A model generated the notes under the pieces. It did no database searches. It was not told where the DNA came from and saw only the letters and a list, made by a program, of their open reading frames with translations. Shown in pieces: positions 10,161-20,841 of a stretch of 64,000 bases of DNA. Made by a program: the position numbers and the translations under genes. Each line of letters starts with the position of its first letter. Position 1 is the first letter of the stretch. This stretch comes from Dryococelus australis (lineage: Eukaryota; Arthropoda; Insecta; Phasmatodea; Phasmatidae): NCBI GenBank assembly GCA_029891345.1, contig CM056994.1, positions 225,114,991 through 225,178,990 on the forward strand, read 5' to 3'.

Positions 10161-10524
10161 AAAATTATCAAAACTAACTGCCCCGATAAATATTTGGCTT
10201 AAAATGTTGTAAAAACTAAAAGTAAAAAAAAAAAGTTAAACGGTTAGGTTTTGATAATTCTCACAACTCTTGATTAAAAAACAGATATTACGTGAATTAT
10301 AAATATTTTTCTGTAATTATATATAGTCCTTAAAGGGTTCTTTTAACAGATTTTAAGAGGGCTAATCATTTCAAATGCAATATCATTTAACATCCATAAC
10401 ACACATTTAATGCCCATTCAACAGATGTTTATATCAGTTCAATGGCTGTTTACACCCGTTTATACCCATTCAATGGCCGTTAAAAATAGAATGAGTATTT
10501 TGCAAAAAATTTCAAAATATAACA
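10161..10524. repeat. E1 intergenic region with ~10-bp periodic repeat
   Basis: Between convergent integrase and ATPase genes. From about 10391 to 10490 the sequence repeats a word like CCATTTAACA, CCATTCAACA and CCATTCAATGG roughly every 10 bp, about ten units, degenerate. It sits at the 3' ends of both flanking genes. Function unknown. Confidence 0.5.
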
Positions 10525-11151
10525 AAGCCTTCGATTTTATTTCTATACTTTCATTCTTTAATTTCAATGGTCAGATCTAGTGTGATAAAACCACAAACTT
10601 TATCCCAGCACTTTGCTCAAATCTCTTTGAATTTTTCATTAAACTTATCTCCACCAACAAAATCATTATGAATGTGCTTTCAGGTAGTATTATCTTGTTC
10701 AAATATACATGGAAAATTCGTATTGTCTCATACCAGTTGTATACATACTTTCTAATAAGTTTGCGCTAAATAAAAGACATCCATATTTTTATACCTTCCT
10801 CTAGTAAAATATTCGTGGATTATATCTTGGTTGTCTAAAATGACTTCATCAAATATAACCAGAGAATCAAGTTCACATTGATCAAAAATAATATTTCTAA
10901 CATTATTATTTTTAAAAAATATGCCATTTTTCTTTAACCTTTAGATTTTTGGATAACATATCAATACCTTTTTGTAACTGAATATTTTTGGGTTGATTTA
11001 AACTTTTTGAGTAATCATAAAATTTATTAATATTTAACCATCCATTCATATAAATAAAATTTATCATCAGATGAGTCTTTTCACAATTACTGGGGCCCAC
11101 TAATCTAACCCTCTTGTTGTCAGAAAATAGTTCTAAATTTTTTCCTTTCAT
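10525..11151 (-). pseudogene. Polinton FtsK/HerA-type packaging ATPase
   Basis: Starts at 11151 (MKGKNLELFSD). The Walker A loop is LVGPSNCEKT (11074-11103), where the invariant Gly before Lys-Thr is Glu. Downstream are WLNINKFYDYSKSLNQP, a frameshift, then Walker B LVIFDEVILDNQD (about 10830-10868), EYFTRGRYKNMDVFYLAQTY, NDFVGGDKF and a KCWDK...FITLDL tail. This is the A32/HerA-clade ATPase that pumps genomes into capsids. The length of about 205 residues fits the family. The Walker A change plus later stops show it is dead. It is divergent from the penton gene, 80 bp apart. Confidence 0.88.
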
Positions 11152-11231
11152 TTATAGATTTTCCTTCGTGAATTAAAACACCAATGCCCCAATCAATTTT
11201 TTTCAATCAGTAAGATAATTTTTAGTGTTAA

Positions 11232-11938
11232 ATGGATAATAAAATATTTAAGTCAACAAATAATAGTTTACTACTAAAGAAGAAACTTCATTATTATATC
11301 ATCCATAAAGATAAATCGATTGCTTTGATTAGTTTTCATAAAAAATTTGTAATACCTGATATAAACAACAATACTGTAACTTTGATTGATAACAATGGTG
11401 TTATAAATATCCCTTGAGGAGAGTAAAATAGTGAAACATTAAACGATACTATACATTCAATTGAACCATTTTCACCTAATAACATTGAAATAATATAAGA
11501 CTATGTGAAAAATAGAATATTGGTTAAATTTAGTTTAATAGTAAATTTATTTGACAATCGGATATCCAATATTCTGGGTTTTGAAAGAAATGTGATTATC
11601 AAAAAGAAAAAATTGTTATAGGTACTAGATTATTGATGCTTTTAAAACAATAAATGTTCATTGTAACTTGGCATATGGCATATGGCATGTTTATAAAATA
11701 TTTTGAATCTAACCATTTAGAAACAGATATAATAGACAGTTTTCCTCCAAAAACTATGTTTAGTTTTAGAGATTCTATTATATATGAACCAACATACCCA
11801 ATTTTTTATTTAATTTATAGTGAACAGTTTAATCACATTGTTTTGGAAATTAGAGATCAAAATTTAATTCTAATTTATTTTGATGGTTCTAATATTGAAA
11901 TTGTTTTGGAACTAAAGTCATCGAAATATTCATTTTAA
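11232..11938 (+). pseudogene. Polinton minor capsid (penton, PX)
   Basis: The N-terminal part runs from ATG 11232 (MDNKIFKSTNN) through FVIPDINNNTVTLID to IP then a stop at 11416, where the family has its IPxGxY turn. After broken frames the C-terminal part at 11654-11936 is open: SFPPKTMFSFRDSIIYEP, YLIYSEQFNHIVLEIRDQ, then FDGSNIEIVLELKS. The V/I-D-Q...D-F-x-G-x-x-I-x-V/I-x-L-x-L-K ending is the hallmark of Polinton pentons, single jelly-rolls that form the vertices. At least five stops or shifts. Confidence 0.75.
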
Positions 11939-12039
11939 TAGTACAGATCTTTTAAATCCATTAAATGTAGATATAGAAGATTATTATTATATAAGGACAT
12001 AAATTAAAACAAATTAAAAAGAATTAAAGGAAATTTAAA

Positions 12040-15000
12040 ATTATTCATTTTGATACCCATATGGTAATTAATATATTAATTTTTTTAGTATTATCCTTTT
12101 GTTATTGCAAGGATTAAATGCTATTGTGTTAACTTCGACTGTATATATTTTATGATTTTCACTCCTTCTATATTGTATTTACTCATTAAACATACATTTC
12201 TTATAGTTGTCAAATGTAATTCTATTATGAACTATGCTCTTATTTACTCCTTTTGATATTTTCTTTTCTTTATCATCAACCTTGTATGCATACATTTCCG
12301 CCCTTAAACAAACAAATTATTTCTTTATTTTACCATTACATTCGTCTTTCATCTTACTTAATACCTTATTTATTCGAGGCATGTTATTGATAATGTTTCC
12401 TGGTTAATCACTTGTATTAAATTTTTCTAACATTGCTTTGTGTATTTGTAAAAATCTTCAGTTTTTTTGTTATAAATGTACAATCAGTATCTTGATATAA
12501 TTTAATTCTACGTCTATACTTTAATTTCATCACTTCATAATGAAAGTCATACATTAACTCTTTACTACATCTAAAATTGACATACCCACACAAATGGTCT
12601 TATTAAAATATATCATTGTTTTATTTATAGGTATTTGGTTTTTCTATTAAAGCATCATAAATATTTTAATTTGAAACCAGTCTTATATCCACCCTGTTCT
12701 TGATATTTTTCATGGTTTTACCAAATAGCATTATTCATCAGTTTAGAACAATCTTTTTCAAAGTCATTTTTAGCATTAGTTCTCATCGCTGTATTTAAAT
12801 CCATATACTTCTTCAACCAATGACTCTGATTAAACTTCAATATTCTATGTATTTTAGTAAGTTTTAATCCAATATCTAGGCAATGTTTCAAACTACGATA
12901 GTATATTACATACTTTTGTTTGTTATGTAAAGTTGTTAACAATTTAAATTGATTTGTTCCTGGAACTACCTTATTTTTCAGACAAAATGGAAGATCTTTT
13001 TGTGAATTATGATGTTTTTGAGGATATTCTAAATCAACTACTAATATTTACCTGCTATGTGAATCATCCTTCAAATTTAATATATATTTCTGCCAGAAAT
13101 CTAATTTAAATTCTGGATGATTAATCCATTCGAAACCTCTGCATGGCAAATACTGAATCATTGCCGAACCATAAATATTATAAGCATCGAAGTAAGCTAA
13201 ATAGTTACTCTCTATTAGGATTGAAATCTTATTAACATTTATTATTTACTTAACACATCGTTTACAACATTGATATATTCTACCTCTAGTCCCCTTTTCC
13301 ACTATTAAAAACATAACATAATGATGTAATAAATCTAAAAGTTGTTTAGTTATTTTTAACATGGCATCCCATAGTAATCATGGGACTGTAAAATGCTATG
13401 CTGGATATGAACTGTATGCATTGATAGGCGTATCTCTAAAGTTTTCAAATATATCTGTAAACAGTAATATGTCACTTTTAAGTATAAGTTATGATAATCC
13501 CAAAGTTTCTTCATATTAAATTGGTTCCATATATATTTTGCATGTTCACAGTCATTGTAAGTTATGTCAGATTCATTTAGCTTATTGTAGAATTCACTCT
13601 TTGATGGAAGATCAGTTTCTTCGAATTTATTCGAACTGTTCATATAATCGTATAGATAAACACCTTTTATAATAACTAAATCTACTTATATTCTGGGAAA
13701 TGACCTTGTATATGCTTCATTTGTTCCTTGGTTATATTAGATGATAATTTATCTAAGCTCTTAGCGACAAATTTATAGGTGTCTATAAACCTCATTTTTA
13801 ATTTTTTTTTTTTTGTTTCCCAAAAGTAATAATCTTTTGTTAATTATTTGCAATTAAATATATCTTCCCTTTATCATTTATTAACTCTTTAATAAATAAA
13901 TAAGTATCATACTTGGCTAAGTTATGAAAATAAATAGGAACAAAATTGGATCTTTTTAGTTGAAGGTTACAGTTGTTACATACTGGGTTAATGAATTTTC
14001 CAGTTATTTGATTATGGTGATGTAAGTTTTTATTTTCCTACGTATATTCACACTGGCATACAGCACATCTTATAGAATTATTATATAATACCTTTTGTTT
14101 TGTTTGTTAGTGGGTGCATTGCTTCAATTTGTAAATATTTTCCCCCAATCTCTTCTACTTTTCTTATTGCTTGTACAAAGTAGCAATCAATGGACCTCCA
14201 CATACAACTGGAGGTTTATAATCATCATAACTAGAAACAATATAATAAAAAAACCAGAAGCTTCATGTAACTGATATGTTATTGTATATGATTCATCATA
14301 AATTTTAAATCAATGATAGTTATTTGTTTATTAGTATGATTTATATCTTTCCTTAATTATCACCTTATTAAAACCATCATCAAAATCATCTTCTGTTAAA
14401 ACAGGATATTTTTGGATTACTTTAAATTTCTTTATTTCCTCGGATTAGGCCAAACAGTTGATATTTTCTTTAACATTGATTCGAAATCTGCTACTATTAC
14501 AAAAAGAACTTTTTTGTATGTCGGTAGTGTTTGAAAAATATTTCTTCACCTTTCGAAGGCAAACTGATTCTTACTGATTCATTTTTAGACCAGTCATCTA
14601 CATGTTTATTTAATCTTTCTTGAGAGTAAAAAATTGAAGACACATATCACGTATATAAGTTTTACTTTAATGGTAATTTTTTTTGTGCTGAAAGCAACAT
14701 CGATATATCTTTTATCCAAAGTAATACAAAATTTTTGAAATAAAGTAAATTTTTATGCTTATCCTTTTTGTGTTTTGTAACTTTTATTGAATATATTGTG
14801 GACTCACTTGCAATAGAGTATGCACTTTACAGATGTATTAATTTGACTATCTATTTTTGGTATATCATAAATTTTAATTCAATATTCATATTGATCTATT
14901 TCTTCATCAATATTAAACCCTACACTTTTATATCTAGTTACTCTTTGCGGGTCTTTGTCTGCTGGAAATAACGCAGAACTGATTGCCCAAAGAAAACTTT

Positions 15001-15500
15001 TTTGATCTTCATGTTTTACATAATAGCATGCTTTTTTATTCTTAATATTTTCCGGTAGATCAATATATGTTTATCCTTTTAATGGATTATACTTATTTAT
15101 AGCCTACTGTAATCCAATTACTTTACCTAAAGCCCATCCTGAACCTCTTCTTTGAAACTAAGATATATTTGTAAGTATGTCTTTTTCTATGATTTTGTAA
15201 ATCCTTTTCATTTTTCCTGTGTTCAATATTGTATAGGTAGATGGTTGAAAGGGAAATTCCTGTACTTTATAATTTTTTTGCTTGCCATAATTGACAAAAA
15301 ATGTAATATTAGCTTTCAGCTCTCTTAGGTTCCTAATCTTATTATGTATTATCTCAAATACCTTAGCTTTTGCTGACTTTATGAAAAGATTAAGTTGTAC
15401 TAAATTAAAGTTATTTTTAATGTTATATGTTAATAACCTACATTTAAAAGCTTTATTAACTATGCATGTATTAATGGTTATTCTATTTATTTTGTTTACA
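12040..15500 (-). pseudogene. protein-primed family B DNA polymerase (POLB) of E1
   Basis: About 1,150 codons in broken frames, reading down from 15500. Order seen: an AFKCRLLTYNIKNNF-type N-terminus; GSGWALGKVIGL; LPENIKNKKACYYV with LWAISSALFP; HKPF-less finger HVDDWSKNESVRISLPSKGE; VADFESMLKK (exonuclease entry); VPIYFHNLAKYDTYLFIKEL; FIDTYKFVAKSLDKLS; MNSSNKFEETDLPSKSEFYN; motif A DAYNIYGSAM (13161-13190); WLKKYMDLNT...NDFEKDCSKLMNNAIW into GKTMKN (motif B); and motif C as QDTDCTF (about 12476-12496), where the family has a D-T-D-S. It would copy the element using a terminal-protein primer. Dozens of lesions. Plus-strand frames at 14768 and 15291 are antisense shadows. Confidence 0.93.
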
Positions 15501-15516
15501 ATTACATTGGAAGAAG

Positions 15517-15740
15517 AGGGAAGTATGCATTTTAATTCCTTTTTACCTTTTTTATATATTTTTTTTTGGTATTAGCATCTGACAAAAGGTAAAGTTTAAA
15601 AATTCCATTTCGTTATCTGGTTATATTTATTTCTAGGGCTTAGAAATACATTATTAGAGAAAGGAAACATTTATTTTAATTCCTTTGTATCTTTTTTATA
15701 TATTTCTTCGACATTGGCATTTGAATAATGTAAATTTGCA
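15517..15740. repeat. direct duplication of ~75 bp at 5' end of POLB
   Basis: Segments 15518-15592 and 15660-15737 share ATTTTAATTCCTTT, CTTTTTTATATATTT and a final TTAGCAT/TTGGCAT. On the minus strand each reads an N-terminal-like A-N-V/T-E/K...YKK segment. It may be a tandem duplication of the POLB start region. Confidence 0.45.
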
Positions 15741-16029
15741 AAGTTTCTTTTTATTTGTTGATTTAAAATCATTTATATAAAGCTACAATTAAAAAGCTTT
15801 TACTAGCCTGTACCAATATTTAATTTTTTAATCTCTACCAATAATTCTCAACTCCCGTGCTCTCTTTTCACTCAGCTCACCTGTTAGACTGGTCGACGAC
15901 ATTTAGTTTGCTATTTAATAAGAATACAAATTTAAATAGTAAACAAAAAATATAAAGATAAAAATATTAAGGAATTAAATCGAAAGAAGTTTTCAAATTA
16001 TTTATAATATTGAAATAGCTTTTAATAAC

Positions 16030-16496
16030 TTAACTTCTTGTGATAATAATGAAATACTTTTTTAACTATTTAACTTCTTGATATGATGATGTTTATCATT
16101 AAAACATTTTTTACATATTGTTGTATATTTGTCCTTAGTTGTTTTATGAGGAGAAAATAATTTTATAGATTTATTCTCATTAGATACTGTACATGTCTTC
16201 GTTGGATAGTTTATAATTTATCATTTATAATTATAGTTTATCATTTATAATTTCTACTAGGTATTGTGTGATTTAGTATTTTTATGATTTTTGATATGTA
16301 GATTATAAATATTTTTTCCATGTTCGCATAGTACTTTGTCTTTATTTAACTCATAATAATTTCTGCCCTATTCAGCGGAACATTTTTTACAGGTGTTAAT
16401 ATGCTTATCTTTTGTGGGTTTATGTGATGAAAAACTTTCTATGTTTAATACTACACCACAGTTTTTACTATGACAGCTTATTTGATTAATTTCCAT
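16030..16496 (-). pseudogene. Cys-rich E1 protein with duplicated zinc modules
   Basis: ATG at 16496 opens MEINQISCHSKNCG. Two similar modules follow: SSHKPTKDKHINTCKKC (about 16390-16440) and SPHKTTKDKYTTICKKC (about 16090-16140), each a HKxTKDK...T/I-C-K-K-C block preceded by another Cys. Between them is KVLCEHGKNIYNLH. A TAG after the first CKKCSAE and other stops interrupt it. It is a small zinc-binding protein beside the right terminal repeat; I do not recognise its function. Confidence 0.5.
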
Positions 16497-16693
16497 TTCA
16501 TAAGGGAGCAGCGATTTAATTTTATTTACAAAGAAAAAATCTATTAAGATGAAGAAAAAAGCGAGGTAGTGTAATATGTAAACATTATTAAAAAAACTTA
16601 ACTGTTACCAATAGTTGCATTTTTTGATATTCAAAAATGTCAGTAACATTTTCTTTTCTTCCTCTTAATAAATTTATGAGTTTATAAATAGAA

Positions 16694-16983
16694 ATGGAAT
16701 CGCTGCTCAACATATTAAACAATTCATATGAATTAACCAAACTACAAGATCTCGAAAATAATAAATGGTATACCACTACAGAATTTCAAATTTATGAATC
16801 TAATTTGGAAAAAAATTGGATTGTATTCTAGATGGGAAGTATAAAATTACATTACCAGATCGCTATGAAATTATATTTGACAAAGTAGTTTGAAAATAAT
16901 AAATGAAAGAAAAAATTATAATATACAAAGTCTTAAAAGAAATGAAAAATGAAAAATTCATGCATGATATAGAAATCTTTTAA
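16694..16983 (+). pseudogene. small conserved Polinton protein (possible OB-fold)
   Basis: ATG at 16694 gives MESLLNILNNSYELTKLQDL, WYTTEFQIYES and, after a stop and shift, a DGKYKITLPDRYE segment with KVLKEMKNEKFMHDIEIF. The L-x-D...KY-x-I-x-L-P-x-R-Y layout matches a small protein repeatedly found near the end of insect Polintons, perhaps an OB-fold nucleic-acid binder. Two or more stops (for example at 16830) inactivate it. Function is inference. Confidence 0.55.
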
Positions 16984-17077
16984 ATTGTATAAATTGTATG
17001 ATTTTTCATCTAATTTATCGTATCTCTTTTATTCTACTTATTTTTTTTGGTTGGTTGTTTTTGGCTTCTATTTGCTT

Positions 17078-17289
17078 GATTTTGGCATTTTCGGAAAAGA
17101 CGGTAAATTCGCTTGATTTTTAGCTAAAATTTGCTTATTTTTTAGAATCGCAGAGAAAGCTCGAAATGGGGATTCTAGAAAGATTATAAAGTTGCTTGAA
17201 AACGAGAAATTTACTTGATTTTGACTTTAATTCACTTCATTTTTAGCTACTTTAATGCGCTGCGCCAGGATCCGCATATTTCTTCTACT
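17078..17289. repeat. E1 right terminal inverted repeat
   Basis: Complement of 4548-4766 with point differences, ending TTCTTCTACT directly before the GATATA duplication. Confidence 0.85.
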
Positions 17290-17295
17290 GATATA

Positions 17296-17500
17296 CAACA
17301 GGTTCAAGTCAAATCAACGTTGAAAGACATTTAAGAGTTAAGCTGATGCTGGGTAGCTGCCTAGAATATCATTACCAGATGGACCCTACAGAAATACATA
17401 CATTATGACCAGATGTTTTATTCCATAATTTGGAAAAAAAATACATACAACTATTATTACAGTATTATAAATTACTTCAAAACAATTCAAGCAATGAAAA
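17296..17500. other. no supported gene
   Basis: Host flank right of E1. No repeat or coding signal recognised. Confidence 0.5.
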
Positions 17501-18356
17501 GGAGAGCAGGGTAAAGTGGCCAGTGCAAGTAATATGGCCGTCAGCTGTTACTCCACTGGAGAGTGCTGCAGTCTGATGGAGAGGATTTGAAACAGTTAAG
17601 TGAGTCACACTGTAAGTGCCTTACAGGTTATTGATTTTATTAAACAATTTGTCTTTTTGTTTATACCTGATGTCCGGTAAATGATGGATGCAGTTAATTT
17701 TATCTCAGTAAGTAGAAGATATGTAATTATTTACTATACTACTACTAGAATATTTTGTTGTAGTCTTTAAAAGCATGTGGAATAAAAGTTAGTATATTAC
17801 TTAGTTTCTACTTAAGACAAGCGTATGTATAATGGCGCTCAAGAGAACAAAGTTGCCTGCAATCTAGTTAGAAATAATGGGTAGAAACATTCGCCATTTG
17901 CCATGCTTGCAGTTAGCAAAAGGAGAGGCAATACTACTTGACATGAAAAGTAACGCCAGGAAAAGCACAATTGCTTCTGGCATACAGCCGGAGTAATATG
18001 CTAAATATATTTTCCAAACGCTCGGCAATGGCCGAAACGTGTTTGTGCTGGTTTTCGTGACGTAGCTACTGATATTTAATTCGGTGTAGTTGAATAATTG
18101 ATAATAAACACAGATGAGCACAAATGGAGAATATTTCATGAAGGCACAAATTGTCTGACGGCCGTAGCTAACCAGCTAATGACAGTGACAATCTGCATGT
18201 GCGGGTATGCAACCGCAATAATTAAGCAACTGAAACTATAATTAAATTACAATATATTTACACATTTGGGCAAAAGGCATGTGGCTCACAGTATCTGTTT
18301 CAAAGTGTGGGCCACCATTGGCCACACAGGCAGTGCCAGTGCAGCGCTAAAGCATT

Positions 18357-18890
18357 TTACGATATTTCTGGCGTGGAATCGAAGGTGTCAACTGCTCTCC
18401 GAATACGCGTAATGAGCTCATCCATCGTGTCAAGTGGTGTGGCATACACCGTCGATTTGATGTGGTCCCACAGCCGGACGTCAGGTGGTGTGATGGCATG
18501 TGAGCGTGGTGGCCACGCTATGAGGCCTCCCCTGTCTATCCATGGGTTCAAGAATTGTACGTCAAGGTGCCAGCGAACTGCAATGGCGAAATGAGGCAGG
18601 GCTCCGTCCTCCATGCATCTTGCTGAAACCACTTCGCCTCACAAGCATCTAAAGGAACGTCTTATAAATACTCCGGTAACAATTCCTGCAGGAATTTGAG
18701 ATACGTAGCTCCACTGACACTGGGACTCGGCGATACTCAGTGGTGTTACCAAGCGTGCAGAACTGCTCGTAGGCTGGTTAATACTCCAAATACACAGAGT
18801 TTCATACTCGCCCCTGCGCATTGCTACTGTCATTAGCGGGTTACCTATGGACGTTAGACAATTTTTTGTCGACGAAATATGCTCCATCTG
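18357..18890 (-). pseudogene. IS630-like DDE transposase, C-terminal half
   Basis: Minus-strand frames carry the familiar end of insect IS630-like transposases. First is a PSVSGATYLKFLQELLPEYL-type segment (about 18660-18730). Then a frameshift leads to an FQQD-like remnant at 18610-18632 and FLNPWIDRGGLIAWPPRSHA, TPPDVRLWDHIKSTVYATP and MDELITRIRRAV (18357-18560). The WIxRGGxIxWPPRSxxxTPxDxxLW block is characteristic. The first catalytic Asp region upstream is unreadable. Non-functional. Confidence 0.8.
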
Positions 18891-19172
18891 TTCTCATCTG
18901 CCCCACTCTGGTTTTTATTTTCGTTTATTATAATGCATCCGGTATATAAAAGGGAGACACTGTTACTGCGAATAACGGAAGTGGTCAGTCAGAGGCCACT
19001 TTACCCGAAGTAGCCATTTGGTAAACAAATATTTAAAATTAATTGGAAAAAAAAATAGTTTGCAGTAGTACATGAAAACAAATATTTTTATTTGTTTGTG
19101 CAACGACAATTTTGTATGGAGGATGGTTTATATTTTACGTTTACTTACAGTAGACGATTAAGTATAATTTAG

Positions 19173-19444
19173 CAGGGGCGTATCCAGAGAAGGGGGCTGA
19201 GGGAGCTGCAGCATCCCCCCCCCCCCGAATGACACACATTCTTTTAAACCCTATTATCAATATGTCATTCATTATATTTATATATTTGTTATTACCCACA
19301 TTACACACATACTTTCTATCCTCCTTGCCTTTTCTACTCTTCCACTGAGACTTGTGAACGATGTACTACTAGTAAAATACTAATTCTCATCAGCGACCCC
19401 CCCCCCCCCCCCCTTCACGGAAAAACTTTCTGGATACGCCCCTG
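19173..19444. mobile_element. hAT-type MITE (272 bp) with C-runs
   Basis: Ends CAGGGGCGTATCCAGA and TCTGGATACGCCCCTG are exact inverted copies, of the hAT CAGxG type. The body carries two long C-runs (14 and 18 bases) in the same orientation. Flanking octamers TAATTTAG and AGCCTTAA do not match, so the 8-bp duplication is lost or misjudged. Confidence 0.75.
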
Positions 19445-19478
19445 AGCCTTAAAGCGTGGCCACTTTAATCTGCTCTCC

Positions 19479-19858
19479 CCATCACCATTTTCAGGTAGCC
19501 TTTTAAATACATAGGCTTTATTTATTTAATAATTTTTGATAACGGTACCGGGCATAACATATTTAAAACACCCATTGCATCTGAAATTGTTGATCATTTT
19601 AGATTATCTATACACAATAATATCGTTTGGCTCAAAGTTCGTTATATTTTTCGTATCTCTTTATTATGACGAGCCTTGTAGGGGTGTGACTTTCGAATCC
19701 ATATATATATATATATATATATACTCTCACTATTCCTTAAAACGTAAATGAGTCGAAATTTATAGGACATAACATAAAACAAAAACGGGAAAAGCATGAA
19801 AACTTGGAATCAGACCAGCCATCAAATGCGACGATTACAAACATGGGTGTAATAACTA
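19479..19858. other. no supported gene; short (TA)n
   Basis: Contains a (TA)n tract at about 19701-19723. Frame 19536-19751 simply runs through it. Confidence 0.5.
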
Positions 19859-20096
19859 TAGGCTGTTCACGATGAAGTGAGCATTTTCAAGGCCCTTCTA
19901 AATTTTTCCTTTCATCCGATTTCTATCTTCCTGCTACTTTTTAATACAAACATTGCAATGTGAGCAATAGACACAGTGAATACACACTCGCCATACTCAA
20001 AATTTAAATCCTGAGGCTGCAATAATATATATTTATTAGTTGTTAACTCCTGTTGTAAGGGCCTTAAAAAGTGCGCACCTTACCGTGAACAGCCTA
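19859..20096. mobile_element. MITE, short subfamily, copy 2
   Basis: TAGGCTGTTCACGATGAAG to ACCGTGAACAGCCTA, 238 bp, flanked by TA on both sides (TA target duplication). It shares terminal ~30 bp with the copies at 3955 and 36986. Confidence 0.88.
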
Positions 20097-20399
20097 TAAG
20101 GGATGTAGGAGTGAAGAGCAAAGGGACACGTTTTGCAGGGGATCCATCCGTACGACTTTGGAAACACGCACACTGTTTGGTCTACACAATCCTTTCGAAC
20201 TGCTGGAGTATGAACCTAATATCGCACATATTTCGTGTTATATTTACATACGTTTCACGTTATTCTGGGAGCGAGGTTTTTCACTCTGGAGAGAGTCATC
20301 TTTCTCAATCTAACCACTCGTGACGACCTCAACATTCATCTTCTTTCTGATGGTACCCTCCCTCTACCCCCTCCCACACTCACGTAGTTTACTCTACCT

Positions 20400-20841
20400 T
20401 GAAGCCCACTCAAGATGCGCTCTAGTAATAATAACACCATCCCCACCGCCGCCATTTCGGAAGACTAAAAAAAGAACTGAAGTAGTTTGCCGGTGGCCTT
20501 CTGCCGCCTTACAGCCGACGTATTTGTGCTCGTCGCTTGTTTTCTGTGTAGTCCCCCCCGCCATTCAGGCGGCGCGGGTTTGTTGAGAAAATGCTGAGTC
20601 AAAGGAATCATTCTGTAGCAAAGGGGCTCTGTCTAGCGACGAGGGGGGTGAAGTTTGTTGGAGAGTGAACGGATTGGCTTTCGTGGCGCGTGTGTATGGC
20701 TTCCTTTCACAGCTGACTGCCGTGAGCGACCTCTGTAGCCCTTTTTTTTCCTCTGCTGTCTTCGTAGCGCAGTTGTTTCCCAGCAGTCGTCGGAGAAACA
20801 GTGGAGCTACAGTGCCGCGTGAGAGACAGCGTCGAGCCGCG
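20400..20841 (+). promoter_or_regulatory. CpG-rich probable promoter and noncoding first exon of the TRIM gene
   Basis: The only extended GC- and CpG-rich stretch in the left half, with many ACGT/GCGC words. It ends at a strong splice donor: exon ...GAGCCGCG then GTAAGT at 20842. No convincing long ORF is present (the + frames at 20320 and 20665 have no family features), so it reads as 5' UTR. The transcription start is not resolved; the left limit given is approximate. The next coding exon on this strand with a matching style is at 52645, which would make a 31.8 kb first intron. That join is inference and could be wrong if another gene starts here. Confidence 0.45.

Larger units (their letters stand above)
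4548..17289. mobile_element. Polinton/Maverick element E1, full length but inactivated (12.7 kb)
   Basis: Both ends are intact: AGTAGAACACATC at the left and TTCTTCTACT at the right. They are flanked by a perfect 6-bp duplication GATATA (4542-4547 and 17290-17295). AGT...ACT ends and 6-bp duplications are the Polinton signature. Between terminal inverted repeats of about 215 bp lie remnants of nearly the whole Polinton repertoire: major capsid, PLA2-like virion protein, small hydrophobic protein, adenain-type protease, zinc-finger/integrase, FtsK/HerA packaging ATPase, penton, protein-primed DNA polymerase B and two small conserved proteins. All carry stops or frameshifts. Base composition is much more AT-rich than elements E2 and E3, so it is a different lineage. 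It is best read as an endogenised adintovirus-like element. Confidence 0.93.
17501..19478 (-). mobile_element. IS630/mariner-like transposon with 22-bp inverted ends
   Basis: GGAGAGCAGGGTAAAGTGGC at 17501 is mirrored at 19457-19478 with two mismatches over 22 bases. The interior holds a broken minus-strand transposase, and an extra copy of the GGCCACTTTACCC word at about 18991-19003. No clean target duplication is visible. A hAT-type MITE has inserted at 19173-19444. Confidence 0.6.

Noticed and set aside
10391-10490. CRISPR-like array.
   Set aside because: Units are about 10 bp with no spacers, in a eukaryotic Polinton.
14768-15575. Hydrophobic plus-strand frames that resemble membrane proteins.
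   Set aside because: They are antisense to well-supported POLB segments.
4548-17289. Alternative genetic code in E1, because several TGA codons fall where the families have Trp (integrase, capsid, PLA2-like protein).
   Set aside because: TGG still encodes Trp at other sites (THWICYF, NWSTELF), TGA also replaces Arg, Gly and Cys positions, and TAA/TAG stops and frameshifts are common. Ordinary decay explains it.
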